Origin: Solirubrobacterales bacterium
Lineage (GTDB): Bacteria > Actinomycetota > Thermoleophilia > Solirubrobacterales > Solirubrobacteraceae
Assembly (NCBI GenBank): GCA_019244395.1
Contig: JAFASQ010000152.1
Coordinates: 1 to 36,222, forward strand
Length of the DNA: 36,222 nucleotides
Direction of reading: 5' to 3'
In this document: piece after piece, positions 24,341 through 32,357 of the stretch
Numbering within the stretch: the stretch's first letter is position 1
Layout of the letters: each line of letters opens with the position of its first letter
The notes under the pieces: generated by a model
What the model was told of the DNA's origin: nothing
Seen by the model: the letters and a program-made list of their open reading frames with translations, nothing else
The model's database searches: none
Translations under genes and position numbers: made by a program

Positions 24341-24362
24341 CCAGGGGATACGCGGGCGCGAC
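24341..24362 (+). promoter_or_regulatory. Shared 22-bp upstream element, copy 8 (phosphoribosyltransferase gene)
   Basis: CCAGGGG, four bases, then GCGGGCGCGAC, with GTCGA just before. Only one base of the two conserved blocks differs from the consensus. It ends 57 nt before the phosphoribosyltransferase ATG, in the same orientation, in a 203-nt gap with no gene. Confidence 0.6.
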
Positions 24363-24419
24363 GGAGCGTCCCGCGACGCAATCTATGTCTAACCGGCACC
24401 GCGAGACAGAAGGCGACCA

Positions 24420-25235
24420 ATGCACCCTCGAGACACGCCCGCCGTCCTCGGAGAATCCGTTGACGTTCGGCCCGCGCACGATGACTCCGCACTAGTACCG
24501 GGCACGGACGAACTGCTCGCCGCGCGCGTCGCGACGGCTCCCGGGCTGGTCCGAGCCGGCGCCAGCTGCTGGGATCACGCCCGAACTCCTATCCACGCAC
24601 TCTCGATGGAGAGCGCCTATGCCGATCCTCAGCTGCTTCGGGATCTCGGAGTGCGGGGTGGTCGGTTCGCCGCAGACATCGGCGTCGAGATAGTTGTTGG
24701 CGCCGAGACGGCCGGGGTACCGCTGGCCGCGTCGATCTCGCTGGCCGCAAAGCTGCCGTTCGCGTTCGTCCGCAAGCCGGGGTATCGCGGTCACGAGATC
24801 GACGAACCACCGGTCCGAGGGGCAGATGTAGCGGGGCGCCGGGTATTGCTCGTGGACGACGCGATCTCCACCGGCACGTCCGTCGAACGCTTCGCCGCCT
24901 CCCTGGCCGGTGTGGGCGCCGAGGTGGTCGGAGTGTTCGTCCTCGTCGACATGCGTGATGTCGCCGACACCGTCTCACCGGTGGCAGCCGCGCTCCCGAC
25001 GGATGCGGTGAGCACTTATCTGCAGGTGCTCGACCTCGCCACGGCCAATGGCCTGCTCGATCCTACCCTCCACAAGCTCACCGTCGACGCGATGGTGAAC
25101 CGATGGAGCGACGACGATCCGCGCTGGGATCTCATGCCCGTGACGGCAGACGGTCCCTTGCCTCTGCCGTTACGAGAGGCCTGTCCGTTCGTCGGTGCGA
25201 GCAAGCTCGCGGACATCGGCGACTCTCGCGGATGA
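24420..25235 (+). CDS. Phosphoribosyltransferase-family protein (orotate PRTase-like)
   Basis: A 271-residue protein. The type I PRTase PRPP-binding motif is RVLLVDDAISTGTSVERFAA at 141-160. The preceding ADIGVEIVVGAETAGVPLAA (85-104) and LPFAFVRKPGYRGHE (112-126) match the orotate phosphoribosyltransferase pattern of a substrate loop followed by a Lys-rich flexible loop. The C-terminal extension of about 90 residues (VSTYLQVLDLATANGLLD, MVNRWSDDDPRWDLM) is not part of a standard OPRT of about 210 residues. No pyrimidine-biosynthesis genes are nearby, so a salvage or regulatory role is as likely as de novo OMP synthesis. AGAAGGCG precedes the ATG. A 22-bp element lies 57 nt upstream. Confidence 0.85.
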   Translation: MHPRDTPAVLGESVDVRPAHDDSALVPGTDELLAARVATAPGLVRAGASCWDHARTPIHALSMESAYADPQLLRDLGVRGGRFAADIGVEIVVGAETAGVPLAASISLAAKLPFAFVRKPGYRGHEIDEPPVRGADVAGRRVLLVDDAISTGTSVERFAASLAGVGAEVVGVFVLVDMRDVADTVSPVAAALPTDAVSTYLQVLDLATANGLLDPTLHKLTVDAMVNRWSDDDPRWDLMPVTADGPLPLPLREACPFVGASKLADIGDSRG

Positions 25236-25375
25236 CGTCGCTGAGCTCAACGAGCTGCCCCACTACTACGAGGTCGCACCACGGTGCGATGGGCAACTGA
25301 TGCGCCCCGCGGAGACGCCCACGAGGAGGTACAGCGCGACGTCCGGACGGACTCTCTCCGTGCTTACTCGAGGCG

Positions 25376-26254
25376 CTACCGATCGCGCGCGTCGGTCTCG
25401 ATTTGCTCCTTGCGTAACTCCTCTGAAATCTCCCGCTGGTCTTCCACGACCTCTGTGTACAGCCGCACGCGCTCCTTGGGCACGACGCGCTTCTCGACGA
25501 TCGGTTCCTCCTCGTAGAGCAGGACCTCGTGCTCCTCCTCCGTGATCGCGGACTCGGGCAGCGTGCCTTGCCGGCTCGGTTCGGTGATCGGCTCGCGCTC
25601 TACACGCAAGACCTCCCGGCGCACCGGCACGGTCTTCGTCACCTGCTCGGTGACCACGTACTTGTGCAACCGCACTCGACCGCGCTCACGACGCTCGAGC
25701 CCGATGCGAAGCTCCTCCTCAGAGCGCGTGATGGCCTCATCGGCTCGACTGTCCGAACCCGGCTCGGAGAGTGGCAGCTCCGGTTGATCGACGAGATCTG
25801 GGGCCGCGGCTTCGGCTCGAGTCGCAGCTCGACGTGGCACCGTTGGAACGACCGGACCGTCATCGATGGCTCGACCGTTCGCTGTCCCGTCGATGGAGCC
25901 TCGCACCTGGCCGACGACCGCTTTCTCGGGTCGGGGCACGGCGTGGTGCATGCCGTAGTGCGCGAAGAGCCGCCGCTCCTGGTGCTCGGAGAGCTCTTCA
26001 GTGGCCTCGAGCGTAGGCGCCGCATGGACCTGCTCCTTTAGGACCTGGACGCGAACGTCCTCGCCGTCGGGTGAGGCGTCGGTGAGCGGCACCAAGTGTG
26101 AGCGCGAGCCGAACAAGCCTGTGTGAACCAACGCCCACTCTGGCTCTCCGCTCAGCTGATCTTCATAGATCTCCTCGATCTTTCCGACCGGCTCTCCTGT
26201 TTTGTCGACGACTTTACGGCCGTGCCATTCGTATGCCTCGGTCATCTGCGGCAT
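25376..26254 (-). CDS. PRC-barrel / DUF2382 (YsnF/AvaK-type) stress-associated protein
   Basis: A 292-residue protein with AAGGAG upstream of the ATG. Residues about 8-75 form a PRC-barrel (WHGRKVVDKTGEPVGKIEEI, then EWALVHTGLFGSRSHLVPLT). A charged linker follows. Residues about 170-285 form a DUF2382 domain: EEELRIGLERRERGRVRLHK, then VTEQVTKTVPVRREVLRVER, then EEEHEVLLYEEEPIVEKRVV. This domain pair is common in stress-induced actinobacterial and Deinococcus proteins of unknown biochemical role. The high charge and lack of hydrophobic segments indicate a soluble cytoplasmic protein. It appears monocistronic, and its upstream region has no good copy of the 22-bp element. Confidence 0.92.
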   Translation of the reverse strand: MPQMTEAYEWHGRKVVDKTGEPVGKIEEIYEDQLSGEPEWALVHTGLFGSRSHLVPLTDASPDGEDVRVQVLKEQVHAAPTLEATEELSEHQERRLFAHYGMHHAVPRPEKAVVGQVRGSIDGTANGRAIDDGPVVPTVPRRAATRAEAAAPDLVDQPELPLSEPGSDSRADEAITRSEEELRIGLERRERGRVRLHKYVVTEQVTKTVPVRREVLRVEREPITEPSRQGTLPESAITEEEHEVLLYEEEPIVEKRVVPKERVRLYTEVVEDQREISEELRKEQIETDARDR

Positions 26255-26419
26255 ATTTGACTCCTTTTCGGAACTGGACTATTCCGCGGAACGCTCACGT
26301 ATCCGCGCGTGTTGGTCGTCGCTGCTCTGGGAAGGTGCGTTCTATTAGTGGGATCTTCGATCTGATCCGATCGCTTCCTGCAACGAAGGGCTCGCGTCCG
26401 GCCTCCTGTTGTCCAGCCC

Positions 26420-26707
26420 GTGGCTGGCCGCGGAGATGTCATCGAGCTGGTGGAAGAGCAGGTGTGTGCATTTAACGCTGGGCAGGTTGGACGGATGCTG
26501 GCGGGGCTCGCCGCGGACGTGGTTTGGCAGACGGGCTCAGATGAGTTCGTGGGGCTCGATGAGGTCGAGCGTTTGCTGCATGGCGAGGCGGGGCTCTTCC
26601 CGGTGCTCGAAACCAAGCGTGTGCTCGTTGATGGTCAGCGGCGAGCCGAGAAGTCAGCTCGCCGGGGATCCTCAGACCGCGGCCCAGTACTGGCGGAGCG
26701 CTCGTGA
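26420..26707 (+). pseudogene. Truncated SnoaL-like (NTF2-fold) protein
   Basis: From a GTG at 26420 the frame reads DVIELVEEQVCAFNAGQVGR, then MLAGLAADVVWQTGSDEFVG and LDEVERLLHGE. This is the standard first half of a SnoaL-like domain (long helix, -D-VVW-, -FVGLDEVERL-). After RVLVDGQ the sequence becomes Arg/Ser-rich, and the second half of the fold, about 50 residues, is missing. The stop overlaps the next start (GTGA), so translational coupling to the DUF5946 gene persists. A very small functional version cannot be excluded, but a deleted gene serving as a leader is more likely. Confidence 0.55.
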
Positions 26708-27228
26708 TACCTAACGAAACGAGAGCCTGTCCGGGTTGCGGAGCATTGGTGCCCGACATCGACGGGCCGGTGCATAAGTACGTCCCGAGTTCCCCAGGCT
26801 GCTGGAAGGCGTTTGGCGAGGTGCAGGCAGCCGAGGCGCAGCGCTTCGGCCATCCGGCCGCGCACCGGTTGGTGGTCGATGCCTACATGGCGCAGCATCC
26901 CGGCGACGGCCGCGATCGCCGCGACCGCCAATCGGTGTTCGTTCACCTGGTCGGGCTCTGTGCTGTGCTCGAGCATGGCTTGCCTCAACCATTTGCGACC
27001 AGTCTCCTTGGTCAAGTGATTCGGCAGCGCGGTGGCGACTTCCCGACCCTGCAGCGGACCGGTGCGCCAGGTTCGGTCACGGTGCTGCATATGGCCGGGG
27101 CAGCCGACCCCACCGATTACGAGCGGCGAGCCCTCGAATGGGCGACATCGGTGTGGGCCTCGTGGAGCGCGCAGCACGAGCTGATCCGCTCCGCGCTTCG
27201 CGCCGTGCTCGACCGTGTCCAGACGTAG
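26704..27228 (+). CDS. DUF5946-family protein
   Basis: A 174-residue protein starting at a GTG that overlaps the preceding stop, with GGAGCG as ribosome site. It opens with a zinc-ribbon-like CPGCGALVPDIDGPVHKYVP (C9, C12), then SSPGCWKAFGEVQAAEAQRF and HRLVVDAYMAQHPGD, then QSVFVHLVGLCAVLEHGL. I recognise this as the DUF5946 layout: N-terminal CPGCG, DGP-x-H-x-Y, SP-x-CW, and Q-SV-x-VHL. Function is unknown. The His and Cys residues suggest metal binding. It is intact, unlike its neighbours on both sides, which are remnants. Confidence 0.85.
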   Translation: MIPNETRACPGCGALVPDIDGPVHKYVPSSPGCWKAFGEVQAAEAQRFGHPAAHRLVVDAYMAQHPGDGRDRRDRQSVFVHLVGLCAVLEHGLPQPFATSLLGQVIRQRGGDFPTLQRTGAPGSVTVLHMAGAADPTDYERRALEWATSVWASWSAQHELIRSALRAVLDRVQT

Positions 27229-27241
27229 GGGGCCGCTCGCG

Positions 27242-27379
27242 CGCATCCCCGAAGACCTCACCGAGGAAGGCCTTGATGGCCGCAAACGAGGCGCGTGTCG
27301 GCGGTGGCGTCAAACGCGACGCCGGGCGCCCGTGCGGGTCAAGCGCGCCGTGACACACAAGCACCTTGGCCTTCACGTC
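27242..27379 (-). pseudogene. Dienelactone-hydrolase remnant with internal deletion
   Basis: On the minus strand a stretch reads DVKAKVLVCHGALDPHGRPA, then a short Pro/Thr segment, then RASFAAIKAFLGEVFGDA. The first part is the typical dienelactone-hydrolase strand with KVLVCHGA-x-DPH carrying the catalytic Asp. The second is the usual C-terminal helix (RSFAA-x-KAFL-x-E-x-F). In an intact enzyme about 50-60 residues, including the catalytic His (GAMHGF region), lie between them; here there are about 12. The N-terminal two thirds are absent. It is a non-functional fragment. Confidence 0.55.
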
Positions 27380-27419
27380 GCCTGCGCGGGCAGGTTGGCT
27401 GAATCGAGGTTGCCGTGTC

Positions 27420-27840
27420 CTAGTTGGATGAACGGGGTCGTTCAGCCTGGCGACCGATCCGCCTGGCCAGAGCATCCGCCAGCTCGACGAAGTCTTGACA
27501 CGTGAGATCGGGTGCTCGGAATGAGTCCGGGTACGGAACGGCAGTGCGGTTGATCCAGCCGCTCGCCAGGCCGGCGCGGTAGCTCACGCATCCCGGCGAG
27601 CACGAACTCGGTCGCCTCGTCCGGCTCGCGCGCCAGGTCGCCGACGGCTGCCAGGATCGATCTCAATGCGTCGCGTGCTATTTCGGCAAAGTCTGCATAC
27701 GCGCTCGCGGCGCTGAGGGCAAACACGTCGCGGAGCGTGCTGGCAAACCACGTCGCCAGGAGATGGCCGGGGGCGCCGACCTGCTCGAGTCGCCCGGCGA
27801 GCAGACTCATGTCCGAGAGTGTCTCGTTGACATCGAGCAC
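27420..27840 (-). pseudogene. Haloacid-dehalogenase-like (HAD type II) gene with internal deletion and frameshift
   Basis: Starting at a GTG (27840), the minus frame reads VLDVNETLSDMSLLAGRLEQ, including the HAD motif I DVNET. GAPGHLLATWFASTLRDVFA and further cap-domain helices follow, to VLAGMRELPRRPG. The frame then changes. The alternative frame from about 27568 gives AGLASGWINRTAVPYPDSFR, then APDLTCQDFVELADALARRI and a TAG at 27422-27420. GWINR and the APDLT-x-x-DFVELADAL end are the C-terminus of type II haloacid dehalogenases. The central Rossmann core with motifs II and III, roughly 90 residues, has been lost at the junction near 27570-27590. Both ends are well preserved, suggesting a recent deletion. 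Confidence 0.75.
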
Positions 27841-28028
27841 GATGACGGCTGAATGCCGGGTAAAGCTCTACTCCGGTCCGTAACGATGCCAGGCCGGCGA
27901 TCGCATCGAACTCGTCGAGAGCCTCGGCCGAGATGCGGTGCGCGAGGTCTTGGCGTTTCCATACCTGCGGGGCCACGGCGGCGGTGCTGAGCATCGGCGA
28001 CACAGCGGCTAAATGGAAGGAGGAACCT

Positions 28029-28538
28029 TTGACCATCAAAAGGTTGAAGATCGAGCTTGCCGGTGTCGAGCGCGTTGACGAGGTGCGCGAGCTTTGGCTG
28101 GAGCTGCATCGCCACCACCGCGCGGTTGTCGGCACGGTGCCGCTCGTCGAGGACGACGCGGCGTCTTGGCAGCGCCGGCGCGCACTCTACGTGAACCGCT
28201 TGAGCTCCGGGACCGGGTTCCTTGTGCTGGCGATCGATGACGACGCAGTGATTGGGTACGCGCTGGTGTGCATCGAGGACGGCCCCGATGACACGTTCCC
28301 GGTCGGCGACCGTTACGCGGAGCTCTACTCGCTGTCGGTGGCGCCGGCGCTGCGCGGACGCGGCATCGGGACCCGACTGCTCGACTTCGTCGACCGCGAG
28401 CTCGAAACCCGGTCGATCCGGGACCTGAAGATTGCGGTGATGGTCGGCAACACCGCTGCCCAGAGCCTGTACGAACGGCGGGGACTCCGTCCCGCTGAAA
28501 CCGTCTTGTACCGGTTCGGGACAGAGCCCCTCGCGTAG
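28029..28538 (+). CDS. GNAT-family N-acetyltransferase
   Basis: A 169-residue acetyltransferase. The TTG at 28029 is chosen because AAGGAGG sits seven bases upstream; the in-frame extension upstream is not protein-like. The GNAT fold is visible: VDEVRELWLELHRHH (alpha 1), then FLVLAIDDDAVIGYALVCIE (beta 2-3), then ELYSLSVAPALRGRGIGTRL (beta 4 with the acetyl-CoA loop RGRGIG), and KIAVMVGNTAAQSLYERRGL (motif B). The N in GNTAAQSLYERRG is the usual motif-B Asn. The substrate is unknown. It stands alone between the HAD remnant and the AraC gene. Confidence 0.9.
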   Translation: MTIKRLKIELAGVERVDEVRELWLELHRHHRAVVGTVPLVEDDAASWQRRRALYVNRLSSGTGFLVLAIDDDAVIGYALVCIEDGPDDTFPVGDRYAELYSLSVAPALRGRGIGTRLLDFVDRELETRSIRDLKIAVMVGNTAAQSLYERRGLRPAETVLYRFGTEPLA

Positions 28539-28607
28539 AGCGCGTTCTGCTCGGACGACGAACTTGCCCGCCGCTCGAGAGGGCGCGCGGCGGGGGGACA
28601 TGGCGGG

Positions 28608-29534
28608 TCAAGCCGCCCCCGCGAGCTGTCGATACCGGCCCGGTGGCTGACCGCGGTGGCGTGAGAAGGCTCGATTGAACGCGTACTCGGACGTGTAGCC
28701 GACCTCGTGCGCGATGCTCTCAACGGTCTCCGTGGTGTGCTTGAGCCGCTGGGCGGCGATCTGCATGCGCCAGCTCGAGAGGTAGGCGAGCGGTGGTTCG
28801 CCGACCTCGTCGGTGAAGCGGCGCGCGAGTGTGGCGCGGCTGACATGAACCTCGCGGGCGAGCTTCTCGAGCGTCCACGGTCCGCCGGGGCGGTCGTGGA
28901 GTAGAGCCAGGACGCGGCCGATCAGGGGATCCCGGAGCGCGGTGAGCCACGATGGCGGGCCAGCGTCCGGTTGCCGCTCAGCCCACCGGCGAATCGTCGC
29001 GATCAGGAGCAGGTCGATGAGCCGGGCCACGGCCGCGCGCGAGCCCGCCTCCTTGAGCCCGATCTCGCCGGCGAGTAAGTCGACGATCGCGGCGATGCTC
29101 CGACCCGCCACCGGATCCGCCGGCACGTGGAGTACGTGGGGGAGCAGACCCATGAGCGGCTGCCCCGCCTCGAGGTCGTAGTCGTAGGCCGCGCACACGA
29201 ATGTCGTCACAGAGCCGTCGCCGCCCAGCTCGAGGTCGCCGCTGGGCGTCATCAGCTCCTCCTTCATTGAGCGATCGAACGGCCGGCAGTGGCCCTTCGG
29301 CTCGGAGGACAGACGGTGGGCGATGCCGGAAGGAAGCAGCAGCAGGTCCCCCGGCATGAGCTGGACCGGTTGGCGGCGATCGACGCGCAGCCAGGCCGTG
29401 CCCGAGGTCACTGCGTGAAACGACGCTCCGTTGTTCTGCGGAAGCTCCAGACCCCACGGCGCGTGGGCGCGGACGTTGGCCATCAAGGCACCGCGAACGC
29501 GGCTCAGGTCGAGAACGTCGGCGAGCGGATCCAA
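28608..29534 (-). CDS. AraC-family transcriptional regulator with cupin sensor domain
   Basis: A 308-residue regulator from a TTG start, which preserves the usual DPLADVLDLSRVRGALMANV beginning of this subfamily. Residues about 15-190 are a cupin-type ligand domain (APWGLELPQNNGASFHAVTS, then VQLMPGDLLLLPSGIAHRLS). Residues about 205-305 carry two HTH motifs: LEKLAREVHVSRATLARRFT and VESIAHEVGYTSEYAFNRAF, ending in FSRHRGQPPGRYRQL. No clear Shine-Dalgarno is present. It is divergent from the SDR gene at 29751 across 216 nt. In this AraC subfamily the adjacent oxidoreductase is commonly the target, so control of the SDR gene is a reasonable inference. Confidence 0.93.
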   Translation of the reverse strand: MDPLADVLDLSRVRGALMANVRAHAPWGLELPQNNGASFHAVTSGTAWLRVDRRQPVQLMPGDLLLLPSGIAHRLSSEPKGHCRPFDRSMKEELMTPSGDLELGGDGSVTTFVCAAYDYDLEAGQPLMGLLPHVLHVPADPVAGRSIAAIVDLLAGEIGLKEAGSRAAVARLIDLLLIATIRRWAERQPDAGPPSWLTALRDPLIGRVLALLHDRPGGPWTLEKLAREVHVSRATLARRFTDEVGEPPLAYLSSWRMQIAAQRLKHTTETVESIAHEVGYTSEYAFNRAFSRHRGQPPGRYRQLAGAA

Positions 29535-29750
29535 GGGTCGCAGATTACCCGAAATCCAGAGTCCGGACTGTCAGTGAGACGAACGGACAAGAACTAGGCG
29601 ATATCGATCATTTACCAGCGTTCACGTCGAGCTTACGGTTACGAGCATGAGATTCGAGACGCACGCGATCGCCGCACTGACCCAACACGCGGCGGTGCGC
29701 GCGCTGCCTCGGCGTCCAACCGACGACCCCATCAACCCAAAGGAGCCAAC

Positions 29751-30464
29751 GTGGACATCTCAACCTCAACCCCGGTGGTGACCGGAGCCGGCCGCGGCCT
29801 GGGGCGTCACCTCGTCGACCAACTGCTCGATCGGGGCGTCGCGAAGGCGTACGCGCTCGCGCGCGACACCTCGACGGTCCGGCACGACCCGCGCGTCGTG
29901 CCGGTGCAGTTCGATCTGCGCGATCCCGCGAGCATCGAAGCCGCCCCACGCCTGACCGCCGATGCCACCCTGCTCATCAACAACGCGTCGACCGCCGTCT
30001 TCTCGACGCCACTCGAAGCCGAGCTCGACGTCGTCCGTACCGAGATGGAGGTCAACTTCGAAGGCCTCTACCGGACGATCCGCGCGTTCGTGCCGGTGAT
30101 CGAGGCGAACGGCGGCGGGCAGATCGTCAACGTGCTGTCGCTGCTCAGCCTGGCGAGCACCCCGCCGATGACCGGGTACTCGGCTTCCAAGGCCGCCGCG
30201 CATTCCCTGACGCAGGCGCTCCGGCCGGTCCTGGCGGCGCGGGGCATCACGCTGCATGGCGTGTACCCAGGAGGGATCGACACCGACATGCTCGCGGGCA
30301 TCGACGCCCCCAAGACGGCGCCGGCCGAGGTGGCGGGCGGAATCCTCGCCGGCCTGGCCGCCGACCAGGAGGACATCTTCCCCGACCCCAACTCGCAGGC
30401 GATGTCCCAGGTCTGGTGGACTGACCCGAAGTCCGTCGAACGCGCCTTCTCGGGCGTGGCGTGA
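29751..30464 (+). CDS. Short-chain dehydrogenase/reductase (SDR)
   Basis: A 237-residue classical SDR starting at a GTG with AAAGGAG nine bases upstream. The cofactor loop TGAGRGLG is at 11-18, LLINNAS at 74-80, catalytic Ser near 130, and Y143-x3-K147 in TGYSASKAAA. The terminal part (GITLHGVYPGGIDTDMLAGI, then DIFPDPNSQAMSQVWW) resembles small SDRs of unknown substrate. It is divergent from the AraC gene and presumably controlled by it. A 44-codon frame at 29647-29778 (starting MRFETHAIAALTQHAAVRAL) overlaps its start and might be a leader peptide, but I see no ribosome site for it. Confidence 0.92.
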   Translation: MDISTSTPVVTGAGRGLGRHLVDQLLDRGVAKAYALARDTSTVRHDPRVVPVQFDLRDPASIEAAPRLTADATLLINNASTAVFSTPLEAELDVVRTEMEVNFEGLYRTIRAFVPVIEANGGGQIVNVLSLLSLASTPPMTGYSASKAAAHSLTQALRPVLAARGITLHGVYPGGIDTDMLAGIDAPKTAPAEVAGGILAGLAADQEDIFPDPNSQAMSQVWWTDPKSVERAFSGVA

Positions 30465-30534
30465 GTACGCGGAGCGTCTATGTCACGGGCGTGGTCGAGC
30501 GAATGCTCGGCCACCCGCACGCACTAAGCGGCGG

Positions 30535-31134
30535 TCAGGCGGCGAAGGCGGGCCAGAGGGTATCGACGACGTGCTCCGGCCAGCCCTTCTTCGGTTGCCC
30601 CTCGGCGATCCGGTGGTACATGAAGGCACCCATGAGCGCGTGCACGGCAAGCTCGGAATCGAGATCGGGGCGGACCTCCCCTCGCTCCTTGCCGCGCTCG
30701 AGAGCGGCGACGATGTCGGCCATGCGCGGCCGAAGCATGCCTCGCCTGAAGCCCTCGAGCAGTTCGGGATGCTTGCGGCCCTCGACGATCATGGTTCCGG
30801 CCAGCTCGACGGCGAAGCGGCGCCGCGCGAACTCCAGATGGGCGACGAGGTCGCCGCGGGCGCTGCCGGTGTCGATCGGCTGAGTGCGGGATTGCTTGTC
30901 CGCCAGTACCGCCGCGACGAGCTCCGCCTTGTCGCGGTAGCGCCGGTAGATGGCGGGGCGGCCGACGCGGGCCTCCTCGGCCACGCGGGCGATCGACATC
31001 CTGGCGTAGCCCTCCTCGAGCAGCAGCCTCCATGCGGTCTCGAGGATCGCGGCGTCGACGTTCTCGTCCAGGGGCCGCCCGGCGGCGCGGGCGCGCACGG
31101 GATCGATCGGCTCGGCCTGGTCTCGCGCTGGCAT
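30535..31134 (-). CDS. TetR-family transcriptional regulator (paralog 1, next to ABC operon)
   Basis: A 199-residue repressor if started at the ATG at 31134; a longer form from an ATG at 31212 adds 26 low-complexity residues, and neither has a good ribosome site. The TetR HTH is at about 25-75 (AILETAWRLLLEEGYARMSI, then ARVAEEARVGRPAIYRRYRD, then KAELVAAVLA). A ligand-binding C-terminal domain follows (HLEFARRRFAVELAGTMIVE, and a terminal WPEHVVDTLWPAFAA). It is clearly related to the TetR at 33827-34432 (shared YRRYRDKA and the D-LWPA ending). It is divergent from the ABC exporter operon, and the shared spacer has a palindrome that is the probable operator. Confidence 0.92.
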   Translation of the reverse strand: MPARDQAEPIDPVRARAAGRPLDENVDAAILETAWRLLLEEGYARMSIARVAEEARVGRPAIYRRYRDKAELVAAVLADKQSRTQPIDTGSARGDLVAHLEFARRRFAVELAGTMIVEGRKHPELLEGFRRGMLRPRMADIVAALERGKERGEVRPDLDSELAVHALMGAFMYHRIAEGQPKKGWPEHVVDTLWPAFAA

Positions 31135-31226
31135 CGGAGCAAGTCTCGCAGATGGGCCCGACGCGGCATTCGGGCTGGGGCGACTCCGCGGTCGAGTTTC
31201 CGGATTGTTCATATTACGTCACTTGT

Positions 31227-31240
31227 ATGTAGCGTTACAT
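31227..31240. promoter_or_regulatory. Candidate TetR operator between TetR and ABC exporter operon
   Basis: ATGTAGCGTTACAT has ATGTA and TACAT as exact inverted arms around GCGT. It lies between the divergent TetR and ABC genes, 49 nt before the ABC ATPase start. A partial copy, CGCTACA, follows at 31262-31268. The same core recurs in two more promoters to the right (34464-34502 and 35832-35845), which makes a shared operator likely. Confidence 0.6.
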
Positions 31241-31289
31241 AGCTGTATCGTCATGGAACAACGCTACACCACAAGAGGAGAAGTGGCAA

Positions 31290-32327
31290 GTGAACAATCT
31301 CAAGCGCAAGCAGTCGTTCGAGGCCGAAGCGCCGGAGCGCCGCGTTCGGCTGAGGAGCATCGACGGCCTCGGCGACTCGACTGGGGTCGCCGCCGTGGAG
31401 GTCTCCGAGCTTCGCAAGACGTATCCGGGCGGGGTGGAGGCCGTCAAGGGGATCTCGTTCTCGGTCGCTCCAGGTGAGGTGTTCGGCCTCCTCGGCCCCA
31501 ACGGAGCCGGCAAGTCGACCACGATCGGGATGCTGACCACGACGGTGGTCCCCACCTCGGGCACCGCCCGCCTGGCCGGGTATGACGTCGCCCAGCAGCC
31601 GCTGCTCGCGCGCGGCGTGAGCAGCGTGGTCTTCCAGGACTCCGTGGTCGACAGGCCGCTAAGCGGCCGCGCCAACCTCGAGCTGCACGCCCGCCTGTGG
31701 GGCGTCCCCGCGGCGCAAGCCGGCCACCGGATTACCGAGCTGGTCGACGCGGTGGGCCTGACCGAGCTGATCGGGCGGCCCGTCTCGAGCTACAGCGGCG
31801 GACAGCGCCGCCGCCTCGAGATCGGCCGCGCGCTGGTTTCGACGCCGCGCGTGCTGTTCCTCGACGAGCCCACAGTCGGACTCGATCCACGCATCCGGCA
31901 CGAGCTGCTCGACGTGATCGCGGGCCTCCGGGCGCGCGAGGACATGACGATCGTGCTCACCACCCACTACCTGGATGAGGCCCAGCGCCTATGTGACCGG
32001 GTGGCGATCATCCACGAAGGCGCGATCGTCGCGCTCGACAGCCCGCGCGCGTTGCTCGCCGGCCTGGGCCGCGAGATCCTCGAGTTCCGGGTGAGCGGGA
32101 GCCCCGATGCGGCGCTCGGCGCGCTCAGGGACCGAGGCGTGGCCGGCGAGGACGCTTTCGCGGTAGGCGCCCGGGTCACCGTGCCGCTACACGAGCACGC
32201 GGCGGCCGACGCGCTGGCCGCGATCGAGAGCGAGCACCTGCACGTGTCGGAGATCGCCAGCCGGATCCCAACCCTCGACGACGTCTACCTACACCTGACC
32301 GGCGAGCGCATGGCGCATGCCGGCTGA
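31290..32327 (+). CDS. ABC transporter ATP-binding protein (drug-exporter, DrrA-like)
   Basis: A 345-residue ATPase from a GTG start with AGAGGAG upstream. Walker A GPNGAGKST is at 69-77, the signature YSGGQ at 168-172 and Walker B VLFLDEP at 188-194, with the H-loop in TIVLTTHYLDEAQ. The C-terminal extension, about 120 residues ending with IPTLDDVYLHLTGERM, is typical of DrrA/CcmA-type exporters. The first 35 residues are an unusual charged leader before the ATPase fold begins (VAAVEVSELRKTYPGG). The permease follows 30 nt downstream. The pair likely exports a hydrophobic compound and is probably repressed by the divergent TetR. Confidence 0.95.
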   Translation: MNNLKRKQSFEAEAPERRVRLRSIDGLGDSTGVAAVEVSELRKTYPGGVEAVKGISFSVAPGEVFGLLGPNGAGKSTTIGMLTTTVVPTSGTARLAGYDVAQQPLLARGVSSVVFQDSVVDRPLSGRANLELHARLWGVPAAQAGHRITELVDAVGLTELIGRPVSSYSGGQRRRLEIGRALVSTPRVLFLDEPTVGLDPRIRHELLDVIAGLRAREDMTIVLTTHYLDEAQRLCDRVAIIHEGAIVALDSPRALLAGLGREILEFRVSGSPDAALGALRDRGVAGEDAFAVGARVTVPLHEHAAADALAAIESEHLHVSEIASRIPTLDDVYLHLTGERMAHAG

Positions 32328-32357
32328 TCACCACTACGCAAAGAGAGGAAATTTCAG

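Noticed and set aside
25236-25375. Protein-like peptide DDVAELNELPHYYEVAP in the gap after the PRTase gene
   Set aside because: The stretch is too short, has no start or ribosome site, and matches no family I can name.
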